Below are positions 10,690 to 20,870 of a stretch of DNA of 64,000 nucleotides, in pieces (the stretch's first letter is position 1; each line of letters begins with the position of its first letter). A program made the translations under genes and the position numbers. The notes under the pieces are model-generated. The model was not told the origin of the DNA. It was given only the letters and a program-made list of their open reading frames with translations, and searched no databases. This DNA is from Aedes albopictus. Taxonomy: Eukaryota > Arthropoda > Insecta > Diptera > Culicidae. Location: positions 77,455,734 to 77,519,733 of the forward strand of contig NC_085136.1 in the NCBI RefSeq assembly GCF_035046485.1, read 5' to 3'.

Positions 10690-11800
10690 GACATTGGCTT
10701 AGTATCCCTAACTTCCCCCGACCCGTAACGCTGGGCAGAGGACTCCGTCTCTATAATGTTACCTAAGTCCCATTGGCAACTCCCGTTTTAGATCTCCAAT
10801 GCCGCAATCTTCGATGCTGGTCTACGCAGATTTCTCGTAGAGGTCTTGATGTAGGCCTGTGGACTCGTCTTTCCTGGCCTTCAATCACTGATTACTGGTA
10901 GTTTAATCCACGACAACATTACAGGATCACCCATTTGTAAATCTCTGGGGTCTTCAATCCACCTCGAGCGTAAGACACTGATCGGTGAATACTCATTAAT
11001 CCATCGGTGCCAGAACTCATCCACTAGACCCTTGGTCAATGTGTAGATTAAGCTAGTTCTCAGGGATTCAGCCTGCCCAATCGAGGCTCAGGACACTAAG
11101 TTTACCGTCGTTTTCACATTCGCATATGTGGAAGTTGAAGCTGTCATTAGGTATTCCTTGTTGAACCGGTGCATACCCCGCAAGTCCAGTTCTAGCTGTG
11201 ATAAGATTCCAGGTGTCCCCGATTCGCAATCCTTGACTGGTAATTTCTGGAGGTGTTGATAGCGCTCAGTTAGCTCACTATAACGGATCGATTGCTTCGG
11301 CACACCAAAGATTGAACGGTAAGAACTTCATCCAACTTATAACGACGATCAGCTTCACTTCCTGCTATCTCGATCGCTATGTGATGTGAGTCATCCTCGT
11401 TGCGGCTGACGTTGCCGGTCCAGTTCAAACAGAGCCACTCTTGAATGAATCCCTTGACATCGAGCTGGTCAGCAGCCCACTTCAAATGTTTCACAAACTA
11501 ATGTCGTATTCTGACAAAAAACGTATTTCGGTTCCTCCGGCTTCACTGTCTGCTGAATTGCTGTCGATGAGGAGGAATGAACATTGAGGTATTCCTCCAC
11601 CATATTTGCGCTAGAAGCTTTCACAGAAGTCAAATCCAATGTTAGAATCATGTCGGCCACCGCTGATACTGAATTCACCATGTATGCACCGAACAGTCGG
11701 GGATCCATCAGTAAGAACTGCCATTTTTACACCGTTCAGTTTAGCTTGAGATGCGCTGGGAGCTTGTCGATTAGCTCCTGCAAAAGTACGGTATTCGAAA
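10690..11800 (-). pseudogene. BEL/Pao LTR retrotransposon relic (gag-pro-int)
   Basis: On the minus strand, a gag C-terminal piece (LLQELIDKLPAHLKLN) at about 11780 runs into frame 11708-11469. Next is a Pao-type aspartic protease region at 11494-11270 (DQLDVKGFIQEWLCLNWTGN, YKLDEVLTVQSL). At 11060-10760 is the integrase C-terminus (EFWHRWINEYSP, SRWIEDPRDLQMGDPVML, TSTRNLRRPASKIAALEI). Reverse transcriptase, RNase H and the integrase core are missing between 11090 and 11060, so a large internal deletion joined protease to integrase. Stops and frameshifts abound. No LTRs are recognised. The order gag-pro-int and the integrase tail motif RRPA-K-A-L are characteristic of BEL/Pao. Confidence 0.8.
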
Positions 11801-12465
11801 GGTAAACCACTTGTCCCACTGCTACTGGGTAGTCTGCACTGTCATGCCGTACGTCACAAACGTCTTAACCCCTTCCCGCCCACGACTTCTTTCAAAGTTT
11901 TGAATGCTAATAAATGCATTGAATAAAAAGTGCTCAAACAAAAGTTGTTAGAAATCACTTCAATTTATCGAAGCCGTAAATAAAAGTTTTTAATTGTTTT
12001 TCAATAGTTACTGATTGTTTATCAATAGTTTCACTATTGAACCAATAATTAGAGTGTATGACTACTCTAATAAGCTTATAATCTTTACCAAACGCTTTTA
12101 TAACATGTTCAAGTGAATTGGTTTAGGTAGGATTCGCCAAAAAGTGATGGTGCTCTACATACACCATGAGCGTTAAAGGTTTAAGATTAGCGGCTTTCAA
12201 AGCAGGAACATCCAGAACTTTCATGAGGAGCGTGTAACTTATCTGCTCCTGACGGCCATTCGAAATCTGCAATCCTAAGTACTTAATCAAAAATTCAGAT
12301 TAGAGTGTACTTTATAAGCTACGTAGCTTGTTAGAGTTTGCTCGTTAGCTTTCTAAGGGTGCATTCGCATATTACGTAACGCAAAATTTCCTAAACAAAA
12401 ATGTCTGTTCGCATTTATTACAATCTGCTGATATTGCGTGAATCATGCCCGAAATTGCTACCATT
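11801..12465. other. No gene recognised
   Basis: AT-rich sequence, possibly the eroded 5' part of the BEL/Pao relic. Nothing is supported. Confidence 0.35.
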
Positions 12466-12469
12466 ACCA

Positions 12470-12556
12470 CATACGACACTCCTTTGCAGATTTGAACCGG
12501 CTCCTTCTGCGTTATGGCCAGCTGACTTACCGTTGCGCTGCCGCAGATACTTGAAA
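12470..12556 (-). pseudogene. tRNA-like fragment, Met-type anticodon arm
   Basis: The minus strand reads GCGGCAGCGCAACGGTAAGT, then a CCATAAC anticodon loop, then GGTTCAAATCT as a B box. It resembles the 5' part of a tRNA-derived SINE. Stems are imperfect, so function is unlikely. Confidence 0.45.
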
Positions 12557-13194
12557 AAGTTAACTTCACTGCCGTACTAGTGTGCAAAATTAGCCGCTGA
12601 CAGAGAATCGATTAAAGTTAGATTATATCCGTTGTGCACATCATCGTAGTGATGGTGTTATGGTAGAGTATAGGGCTCTCACGCTGCGGCTACCGGAATC
12701 AAACCGGTAGGTGATATAGTTTTTTTTTATTTTACTTAATATTTATTGATTTCGAATATTCAAATTTGTTTTCTATGTATTGAATTTTGCTCAGTGGAAA
12801 ACTTTCAAGTGGCCCTACCGTAATGAATGTAGGTGGCAGCGATTGGGTGAGGTACGTACGCGTAGCTTGTCGCCAGGGTCGCTCCAAGGTACTAACGCTG
12901 TCTACTTTCGGCTGAAGGGTCTGCCTTCTTAGGTATAGCTAACGCGGTTCTGCATTTCATACTCAGCTACTGGATGTCAGAACAGACGCTGTACGAGTCG
13001 TACCTCTATGGTAAACAGACGCTCGGGACGTTCGTTTTCAATCCAGCTCAAATCAAAAGGGCAACAGTGCCCTGGCTGCATGTTGCACTACCAGCTAGGC
13101 GCAGAACTGTTAGCTTTCAGTCTTTGTTATCATAATTAGTGAAGCATCCTTTCAGAAGAACGGTCAGCGATGCGTAAACTTTGCAGCCTTCCGT
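12557..13194. other. No confident gene; possible 5' remnant of RTE element
   Basis: Includes a degenerate tRNA-like stretch near 12655-12710. No recognisable endonuclease motif is seen before 13195. Confidence 0.35.
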
Positions 13195-13775
13195 GGTATG
13201 GTAGTCCGAAGCACTTTCTTCCCCCGCAAAGATATTCATCACCCGACACGACTTCTAAACTTTCGACGGTTATCATCACGCGCCGAAGTCGAACGCCGCG
13301 GCTCAACATCGAGACGCTGCGTGATGTAGAAGTAGCTCAAGAGTACGCGCAGCAGTTAGCAGTGGCACTACCAACGGAAGAGCAGTTTGGCGTAGCTACA
13401 CTTGAAGATTGCTGGAGGGACATCCGATCTGCCATAGGTAGTACCTCGGCTGCAGCACTAGGCTTCGGGACTCCGAATCACAAAAACGGCTGGTATGACG
13501 GCGAATGTGAACAGTTGAAAAACGAGAAGAATGCAGCATGAGCGAGAATGTTGCAACACCGTACGAGGGCGAATGAGGCACGTTATAGACAGGCGCGGAA
13601 CAGGTAGAACTCAGTACTCCGGAGAAAGAAACGCCAGCAGGAAGAACGAGATCGCGAAGCGATGGATGAGCTGTACCGAGCTAAGGACACGCGGAAGTTC
13701 TACGAGAAGCTGAACCGCTCGCGCAGAGGCTTCATGTCACAAGCCGACATGTGCCGAGACAATCACGGGAATCTT
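13195..13775 (+). pseudogene. RTE-clade LINE ORF2, 5' portion before insertion
   Basis: Frame 13170-13541 gives SRLNIETLRDVEVAQEYAQQ-like residues, then VALPTEEQFGVATLEDCW and GFGTPNHKNGWYDGECEQLK. These are typical of the linker between endonuclease and RT in mosquito RTE elements of the JAM1 type (family recall). A frameshift at about 13541 moves the reading to MLQHRTRANEARYRQARN, then to DELYRAKDTRKFYEKLNRSR. The protein is cut at residues CRDNHGNL by the retroposon at 13776 and resumes at 14912 with LTSEREVAAA. The endonuclease N-terminus is missing. It is a dead copy. Confidence 0.85.
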
Positions 13776-14896
13776 TTTTTTTTTTTTTTATCCAAATCGT
13801 TTATTTAAAGGCTCACCCGCCGTACCCAGCTTTACAGAGCCGAAATTCATACTTTACTATTTCTAGTAACAATTTTCTCATTCTTATTTTTTGTTGAAAA
13901 ACTTTTCTCTTTCGACGGAGTGTCGACACGAATTCCATCATGGCCCGCGTTGTGGAAACACTGGTCAGTACAAACTTTTTTCGTTTCTGTTTCTTTGTTC
14001 CCCTTTGATCGCCGGCGTTTGTTCGTAGTCTCACTGAGATCTGTTGATGAGATCGATGTGTTGTCGTCGATGTCCGTCCACTCGTCATCGTTTTGCTCTC
14101 GCTCTGCTACACTTGGTTTGTTGGTTGGTGTAGGCGAAAGTGATTTTTTATTGTTGTTATCCAACGGCGGGAAGTCGGACTGGCTGAACAATCCGTCATT
14201 TGAAGGAATCGAAGTTGAAGGTTGTTTCGTAGTTTCCTTGCTAGTAGCTACAGATGACTCTTTGCAAGTTTTGCTTGGATGTGCAGCTTGGCCGCAGTGG
14301 AAGCATATCTTCGGCTGGTTGATATAAGTCACCATAGTCGGCTCATTAGCGATGGTTATGAACGAAGGTATGTGGCGAAACAGGTTCATTCGCAGCACCC
14401 GCACACCGTTCGAGATTCCAGGAAAATAGTGTTTCCATGTTTCGTTCCTGATGGAAATCACTTCACCAAATTTCAGCATATACTCGCTGATGGTATCAGG
14501 ACTCATAGTGGATGGGAGGTCGTGAACTCGGACGGTCACAGCCTCGCAATCCACGTATACCGGGATCCTAAATGCTTTGTCCGCACAAACAATAGATCGC
14601 TTCCAATTGTGGTTTAATTGGTAACGTAATGCAATTTCTTTGTCAAGCATTTCTATAAGTACACAATTGCGGGTGTGGTGCAATTGTATACTCTTGACAT
14701 CCTCAAACTGCAGTTTAATTTGATCCTCCAAAAACTTCTGCACATGCGCGACGGTCGGCCGAACTGGAAGGACGCTAAGGTCAATAACAAGCGTATTTTC
14801 CCGCACACTATTCATTTTCCCACGAACTGTGAACGTGTACGAGCGAGGAGCAAAAAAGAAACGCGTCTGCCGTATGCGATAGCTGGCTATGAACTG
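13776..14896 (-). mobile_element. ORF1-only poly(A) retroposon, 1,121 bp, recent
   Basis: A perfect 15-base target duplication, AATCACGGGAATCTT, lies at 13761-13775 and 14897-14911. On the minus strand the element starts just upstream of a complete ORF1 and ends in AATAAA (complement of 13801-13806), then 16 A residues (13774-13789). It contains no endonuclease or RT. It lies antisense within the RTE ORF2, and removing it restores the host reading frame. Structurally it resembles a half-LINE (HAL1-like) element or a retroposed ORF1-only transcript. The perfect duplication and open ORF imply recent insertion. Confidence 0.9.
13847..14815 (-). CDS. LINE ORF1-type nucleic-acid-binding protein, 322 aa, intact
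   Basis: The start is ATG at 14815-14813. The open frame extends 29 codons further upstream but only from a GTG inside the target duplication, so the internal ATG (MNSVRENTLV) is preferred. Two RRM-like segments appear at about residues 8-70 and 92-165 (VTVRVHDLPSTMSPDTISEY). One CCHC knuckle, CFHCGQAAHPSKTC (C-x2-C-x4-H-x4-C), follows at 171-184. The tail is Ser/Thr/Asn-rich with SDFPPLDNNNKK and a basic KRRRSKGNK near 266, plausibly nuclear localising. This plan fits LINE ORF1 proteins that coat element RNA. It contains no stop or frameshift, unlike every other retroelement frame here. Whether it is expressed is unknown, and no RT partner is adjacent. Confidence 0.85.
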   Translation of the reverse strand: MNSVRENTLVIDLSVLPVRPTVAHVQKFLEDQIKLQFEDVKSIQLHHTRNCVLIEMLDKEIALRYQLNHNWKRSIVCADKAFRIPVYVDCEAVTVRVHDLPSTMSPDTISEYMLKFGEVISIRNETWKHYFPGISNGVRVLRMNLFRHIPSFITIANEPTMVTYINQPKICFHCGQAAHPSKTCKESSVATSKETTKQPSTSIPSNDGLFSQSDFPPLDNNNKKSLSPTPTNKPSVAEREQNDDEWTDIDDNTSISSTDLSETTNKRRRSKGNKETETKKVCTDQCFHNAGHDGIRVDTPSKEKSFSTKNKNEKIVTRNSKV

Positions 14897-15750
14897 AATC
14901 ACGGGAATCTTCTCACGAGCGAGCGTGAGGTGGCGGCAGCATTACAATGAGCACCTCAATGGCGACGTTGGAAGCACCGAAGGTGGTATGGTAACAGATT
15001 TAGGAGTACGTGCGCAGGACGTAAGATTTTCTGCCCCTAACCTCCAAGAGATTGAGAAGGAGGTTGACCGGTTGAAAACAACAAAGCCGCTGAAGCAGAT
15101 CAACTACCAAGCGAGCTTCTAATACACGGTGGAGAAGCACTGGTGAAAGCACTACACTGGGTCATTACCAAGATTTGGGAGGAGGAAGTATTACCGGAGG
15201 AATGAATGGAAGGTATCGTGTGTCTCATCTACAAAAAAGGCGACAAGTTGGATTGCGGGAACTATCGCGCGATCACACTACTGAGCGCTGCCTACAAGAT
15301 ACTCTCTCAAATTACATGCCGCCGTCTATCACCGATTGCAAGAGAGTTCGTGGGGCAATGTCAGGCTGGATTCATGGGATTCATGGATTCATGGGATAAG
15401 GACATTCTCTAGTCCCTTCGAATCTCGCACAGGGTTACGGCAAGGTGATGGTCTTTCGTGCTTGCTGTTCAACATTGTTTTGTAGAGTATAAAAAACAGA
15501 GGGGGATAAACACGAATGGAACGGTTTTCACGAAGTCCGTTCAGCTGCTTGGTTTCGCTGATAATATTAATATTATAGCTCGTAAATTTGAGACCATGGC
15601 GGAAACGTACATCCGACTAAAGAGTGAAGCCAGGCGAATCGGATTAGTCATTAATGTGTCGATCAACGATCAACGATCAAATCTGACTATACATGTCAAT
15701 GGTTGCTCCTCCGTGATTGATCTGAGCTGGTACCAATTGCACTGAGATCC
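14897..15750 (+). pseudogene. RTE-clade LINE ORF2, 3' portion after insertion
   Basis: The frame resumes with LTSEREVAAALQHYNEHLNG, then SAPNLQEIEKEVDRLKTTK. The RT follows with IYKKGDKLDCGNYRAITLLS and AYKILSQITCRRLSPIAREF at 15206-15370. The next block (usual D-G-R-S-T and first catalytic Asp) is deleted around 15385-15415. Reading resumes through LRQGDG, then FTKSVQLLGFADNINIIARK at 15530-15590. The catalytic FADD reads FADN, so a key aspartate is gone. Frameshifts and stops separate the blocks. It is the same family as the 13195-13775 part and the 24620-25230 scrap. Confidence 0.85.
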
Positions 15751-16198
15751 AAATGAATAAGGGCTGGGACACTCCACTTATTCTCAAAGTGCAATTTAAG
15801 CAGATTATACATTTTGGATCAATAACGGCGCCGGCCACGTCCTTACAGTCAGTTGGGAAGGAAAAGGAATGTTAGAGTGTGCTGGTTGTTGCTACTAAAG
15901 ACCGAGATCACCTCTGCATCCCCATAACCAGCACGGACTGGGGTATTTTGTTAGACGGAAAGGATGGGAGATCTGGGAGTCACCGTTGGGTCGGTGATGC
16001 GATCCATGGATAGGGGGTTATTTATAGTGTTCATAAGGTGATAGATTGTGTGGCGAATAAGGTGAATAAGGTGAATAAGGTCAAGCGGCACAGCACGCTT
16101 TGGTTGCATAACTTGTAGGCGTTATATACACTGTGCTGTGAGTGGAAGTTGGAAGAGAGGGAAACGATTTTTTTTTCAATTCGTTTCTGGTTCTAGCG
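15751..16198 (+). mobile_element. Probable RTE 3' untranslated region
   Basis: GC-balanced noncoding sequence follows the RT without a break. At 16053-16081 it has a short tandem run of GAATAAGGT. RTE elements commonly end in short tandem repeats rather than poly(A), which supports assignment to the upstream LINE (inference). The end is lost in the N gap. Confidence 0.5.
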
Positions 16199-16698
16199 NN
16201 NNNNNNNNNNNNNNNNNNNNNNNNNNNNNNNNNNNNNNNNNNNNNNNNNNNNNNNNNNNNNNNNNNNNNNNNNNNNNNNNNNNNNNNNNNNNNNNNNNNN
16301 NNNNNNNNNNNNNNNNNNNNNNNNNNNNNNNNNNNNNNNNNNNNNNNNNNNNNNNNNNNNNNNNNNNNNNNNNNNNNNNNNNNNNNNNNNNNNNNNNNNN
16401 NNNNNNNNNNNNNNNNNNNNNNNNNNNNNNNNNNNNNNNNNNNNNNNNNNNNNNNNNNNNNNNNNNNNNNNNNNNNNNNNNNNNNNNNNNNNNNNNNNNN
16501 NNNNNNNNNNNNNNNNNNNNNNNNNNNNNNNNNNNNNNNNNNNNNNNNNNNNNNNNNNNNNNNNNNNNNNNNNNNNNNNNNNNNNNNNNNNNNNNNNNNN
16601 NNNNNNNNNNNNNNNNNNNNNNNNNNNNNNNNNNNNNNNNNNNNNNNNNNNNNNNNNNNNNNNNNNNNNNNNNNNNNNNNNNNNNNNNNNNNNNNNNN
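16199..16698. other. Assembly gap, 500 N
   Basis: An uninterrupted run of 500 N. The round length suggests an assigned or estimated gap. Any open frame spanning it is meaningless. Confidence 1.
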
Positions 16699-16819
16699 TC
16701 TACTGGCGGATTGCGGAAGGATACCGCTGGTACATCTGGTAGCGGATAATCTGAATACAAAGGCTGCGTGTGCCACGGAAAGGGACCACCTATCTAATGG
16801 GATGCTGGTAGTCTAGAGT

Positions 16820-17580
16820 GCCTAACGCTAGTGACATAATCTTACCTCGACGAACCTCCCTTTGTTAGCCACTAGACCTCGGCTATGGCATGTGGGGCTG
16901 GTGCTAACCCAGAAATAGCACTGGTCAACTTCCGAGAGGTTACAGCTTCATATGCGGATAGGCCACACTATTTCACGTTCACCGCTGGCTCCTTAGTACA
17001 AGAGTAAGTAGGCTATGAAGCGTCTGAGAGGCCATATGCATTGCTGCAAGCATGCAGACATGCTAACGGGGCTCGGGCTGTTGTATTCTCAGATTCCACG
17101 AGTGGCTTGTCCGCCCTAGAGCATGGGAGCGTTGGACACCCGTGGTTGATTGAGGTACAAAGGTACGCTAACGTAACCTTTGTCTGGGTGCCTGGACACG
17201 CGGACTTCCCAGTCAATGAGGCTGTCGATGTTCTAGCGAATTAGGGGCATCGTGATCCGCAGGAGGTAATTTCGATTCCTCTCGTGACGGCTTTTCGGGC
17301 CCGTATGAAGATGATCTGATTACCAATATTAACTTCTTTTCTCGATCAGCCTAGATAGCTGTGTAGTGTCGCTAGCGGTTGGTTCAACTGGCTAAGAATA
17401 GCACTACGGACCGTCTATTCCAGTGGTAGGAGTCCACTAATCAGGTGACCCCTAATTCAAGGTGTTATGCGGCTTTACGTTTACCGTGCCTAGGAATGAA
17501 TGGTTAGGGGGGTCTTATAAAAACCTAATCGCAAACGGAGCCTGGGGAGTACCAGGGCATCTTCCACAGTATTTGCCCTT
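16820..17580 (+). pseudogene. LINE RNase H domain fragment
   Basis: Frame 17041-17244 carries RNase H signatures: ARAVVFSDSTSGLSALEHGS (catalytic Asp strand), then NVTFVWVPGHADFPVNEAVD, in which the last catalytic Asp and His-type motif of the I/LOA-group RNase H survive. The upstream Y-T-D strand is eroded (YADRPHYFTFTAGSL, with an in-frame stop afterwards). A stop at 17242 and later frameshifts end the coding sequence. The sequence differs from the RNase H of the LINE at 17804-22886, so it comes from another family. The 5' part is probably lost in the N gap. Confidence 0.75.
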
Positions 17581-17883
17581 ACTGTGCTAACCGGAGCAAT
17601 AGCGCGGTGGACCTTGTGTTTCTCCGAGACAATCAGCTGCCCTTCTTCAATTTCTTACTTGAGGCTGAATAAGGGCGGGATTATGAAGATGTTATTAATT
17701 AGTTTAAATTTTCAATTACATGGTTTCGCATTATGCGTTTTACACAGTGTATTCTGTGCATCCTCGCCTTTGGCGCACTCAAATCGATACCAATCTGGCC
17801 TTATTGTTGCTGTTCTTTTTTGTGCTGTGATTGTTAAGAGTTCAATCTTGCCTAGTTTGGGTAGTGGCTACAGTTAGGATAGC

Positions 17884-19160
17884 TCAGATCAATCTTCAGC
17901 ACAAAACAACAGCCACGATCTTTGCAGACTTATGCAAAATGGTACAGCCCAAGTGGCGTTAGTCCAAGAACTTTACTTTCGAAAGGGGAATTTCTATCTA
18001 GGAAACCTTGTGAATTTTACTTTCAGTAAAAATGAAATGGCAAACTCACTTGTCATGCCTCGAGCATGTGTGCTTGTCAACAACGCATTCGTTGCTACAC
18101 TCATCTCTGAACTAACGACTAGAGATGTATGTGCTATCACAATCGATGTATCTGTTGGAAACCTCAATAGGAAATACGTTTATTGTTCGGTTTATTTACC
18201 GCATGATGAACCATCTCCTAAGGATGCTTTCAAGCAAGTCATCGCATACTGCACTTCAAAAGGCCTTCCGCTAATAGGAGGCAATCAGTGAAGTACTAGA
18301 TTGAAAGTAGTGAGCTGGATTTTTGTATGGTGAGATGTTCAATTCTCCATTTCTGCAATGAAATGGTTCAAACAGCGTGGGTATTATGATTTCTTGACTA
18401 ATTTGATGCTGTTAGAGCAAAAGTTTGAGTAACTGTGTTGTTGAAGTTGCATGAAATAAATAATACAACAACAAAGTTACCCAAACTTTTGCTCAAACAG
18501 CATCAAATTAGCTAAGAAATCATATAACCCACGCTGTTTGCACCAATTCATTGCAAAAATGGAGAATTGAACATCTCACCATACAAAAATCCAGCTCACT
18601 ACTTTCAATCTAGTACTTCACTGATTGCCTCCTATTGTTAGTAGTGATGCTAATGCTCACCATATAATCTTGGGCAGCTCAGACATCAATTTGAGAGGCT
18701 CCAGTTTGATGGAATACTTAAGCAGCACAAATCTTGGATTACTTAACATAGGCAACCGCCTAACCTTCATGGTATCTGCTAGAGAGGAAGTGTTAGACAT
18801 AACGCTTTGCTTTAGCAGAATAAGTCAAGAGCTGACCAATTAGCAAGAATGTTTATCTGACCATCGCTACATCTTGTTTGAATATGTGAATGTTACTTCT
18901 CAAACTTTGCGTTTCAGGAACCCCCGGTTAACCAACTGGGATCTCTTTACCGATTTGGTTGCTGTCAAATTTGCTTGCCCTCTACGGTCTGTGAAGATCA
19001 CAAGAGGAATCCCTTGGTGGAACTCTGATCTGGCGGAACTCAGGAAACAATGTAGAAAGAGTTGGAACAGGCGACGTTCGGCTGGTTCGGAGGCTTTCAG
19101 GTCGGCTCGCAAGGCCTACAGGAAAGCTCTCCGGTCTGCTGTACAAATGTTTCCAGTTTG
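17884..19160 (+). pseudogene. I-group LINE endonuclease region, interrupted
   Basis: This apurinic-like endonuclease domain nicks target DNA. Visible parts are INLQHKTTATIFADLCKMVQ-like N-terminal residues, VALVQELYFRKGNFYLGNLV (QE motif), YCSVYLPHDEPSP and SKGLPLIGGNQ. The foldback insertion then intervenes. Frame 18625-18843 resumes with DANAHHIILGSSDINLRGSS and LDITLCFSRISQELTN, followed by SDHRYILFEY (SDH motif) after a TAG at 18841 that replaces a Trp. The linker TRGIPWWNSDLAELRKQCRK precedes a stop at 19159. Copy 1 gives the uninterrupted sequence at the insertion point. Confidence 0.85.
18276..18633. mobile_element. Near-perfect foldback element, copy 1 (358 bp)
   Basis: About 170-bp arms from GAAGTACTAGATTGAAAGTA to TACTTTCAATCTAGTACTTC fold onto each other around a short AT-rich loop near 18440-18470. 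AT lies at 18274-18275 and 18634-18635. The paralogous LINE at 7262-7285 (CGCTAATTGTTGGC) shows the empty site and confirms a two-base AT duplication. A second copy lies at 60383-60739. No ORF is present. Confidence 0.9.
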
Positions 19161-19439
19161 AGTGAAGTCAGTCGGTTAAATAAAATCCTTGCGAAATCTA
19201 AGGATTTCCGAACTTCGTTTGCCAAATGGTGATCTGACTTCCTCTGATGAGGAAGTTCTGGAATGCTTATTCAGCACACACTTCCCTGGATGTGTGGATA
19301 TTACATCTTCGGATGAACCTGATGTCTTTTTTCTTTTCTTGTAGTTACGATTCCCTGGCTTCGGCTCGGAGTATCATAACTTTAGAATCGGGCACTAAAT
19401 AGCTTTGCTCCTGGGGCAGATGGGATTTACCCTATTTTG

Positions 19440-20160
19440 CTTCAGAAGGGATTTGATCATTTCAAACATGTTTTGAAACAACTACTTGTTTGCAGTTTTG
19501 CTGCTGGGTGTATTCCCAAATCCTGGCGGGATGTTATACTGTAAAGTTTATTGCGAAAGTGGGTCGTGCGTCGTATGAAGAAGCAAAGAGCTTCAGACCT
19601 ATCAGTTTGACCTCTTTTCTTCTGAAATGCTTAGAACGCATTGTCGATCATCACATTCGTGATGTTCATCTGGCGAATGTGCCTCTTCATGTGAACCAAC
19701 ATGCTTACCAATCTGAAAAGTCCACTGTGACTCTTTTACACAAAGTTGTTTACAATATCGAGAAGGCATTCGCTCAAAGGCAATCCTGCTTGGGGTTTTC
19801 TTAGATATCGAGAGTGCCTTTGACAACGTGCCTTTCGATGCCATATTGGAAGCCGCACGGGGTCATGGTATATCTCCAATGATTTCCAATTGGATTCACC
19901 AAATGCTCAAAAACCGACATCTCTTCTCGACATTGCGTCAAGCGGCGATTTGGAAATTGTGTGGTTGTAGATGCCCCCAAGGGGGAGTCTTATCACCACT
20001 TTTTTGTAATCTCATAGCAGATACGCTATTGAGGCAACTCAATAATAGCGGTTTTCCTACTTATGGTTTTGCCGACGACTACCTAACATTGTTAGTCGGT
20101 ATGTGCATCAGCACCCTTTTCGACCTGATGCAAAACGCTCTTCAGGTAGTTGAGGATTGA
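19440..20160 (+). pseudogene. I-group LINE reverse transcriptase palm
   Basis: Blocks in order are SFRPISLTSFLLKCLERIVD, HVNQHAYQSEKSTVTLLHKV, FLDIESAFDNVPFDAILEAA (first catalytic Asp at 19804), PQGGVLSPLFCNLIADTLLR and YGFADDYLTLL (FADD at 20068-20079, intact). Catalytic aspartates survive, but a frameshift lies between 19700 and 19800, with a TGA at 20158. The order and PQGGVLSPL motif match RNase H-bearing LINEs of the I/LOA group. It would copy LINE RNA at nicked target DNA. This copy cannot make a full protein. Confidence 0.85.
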
Positions 20161-20870
20161 TGTCGCCAATATGGCCTTTCGGTAAATCCGAGTAAAACAT
20201 CTATTGTTCTTTTCACGAAAAAGCGAAACCGTGATGGTGTTCGACCTTTACGTCTCTTTGATTCTGAAATCAATGTCACTGAACAGGTAAAGTACGTTGG
20301 AGTCATTCTTGATTCCAAGCTTTCCTGGACACCTCATGTTGAGTTCAGAATCAAGAAAGCTTGTATGGCCTTCGGGCAATGCCGGCAAACCTTTGGTACA
20401 ACTTGGGGTCTTAAACCCAAGTTATATCAAATGGATTTACACAACTGTTGTTCGTCCAATATTGGCCTATGGATGTCTTGTGTGGTGGCAAAAGGGCGAA
20501 GTGAGAACGGTCCAATCACAATTAGGCCATCTCCAAAGGATGTGCTTAATGACGATGTCTGGAGCGTTCTCTTCAACTCCTACGGCAGCGCTCGAAGTTC
20601 TCTTTGACGTTGCCCCACTACACATTCATCTCAAACAAAAAGCACTTTCTTGCACTTACCGTCTATGGGTACTCAGTTTACTAGAGGAAATTCCTGTGAA
20701 TCGCAGTTCAACACACACCTCGTAGTTTCACCTTTGGTGAATTGGGACAAAGCTGTCCTTGCTCCAAGTGATCTTACAATTGCTTGTAATTTTCCATATA
20801 GGACGTTTTCCACGAAATTCCCTTCCCGGGAAGACTGGACATCTGGTTATCTGGAGTGAAGTATTTCAGA
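20161..20870 (+). pseudogene. I-group LINE RT thumb/connection region
   Basis: Reading CRQYGLSVNPSKTSIVLFTK, then VKYVGVILDSKLSWTPHVEF, then YIKWIYTTVVRPILAYGCLV and LGHLQRMCLMTMSGAFSSTP. These blocks (N-P-x-K-T, Y-L/V-G-V-x-L-D, L-Y-x-x-V-R-x-x-L-x-Y-G) are standard after the LINE palm. Frameshifts near 20420 and 20650 split the frame. It joins directly to the RNase H domain. Confidence 0.8.

Noticed and set aside
16081..16816. Four long open frames on both strands
   Set aside because: They span the 500-N assembly gap, which is read as open in every frame.
18276..18633. CRISPR-like inverted structure
   Set aside because: It is a single long palindrome with a target duplication, not a direct-repeat/spacer array, and the window is eukaryotic.
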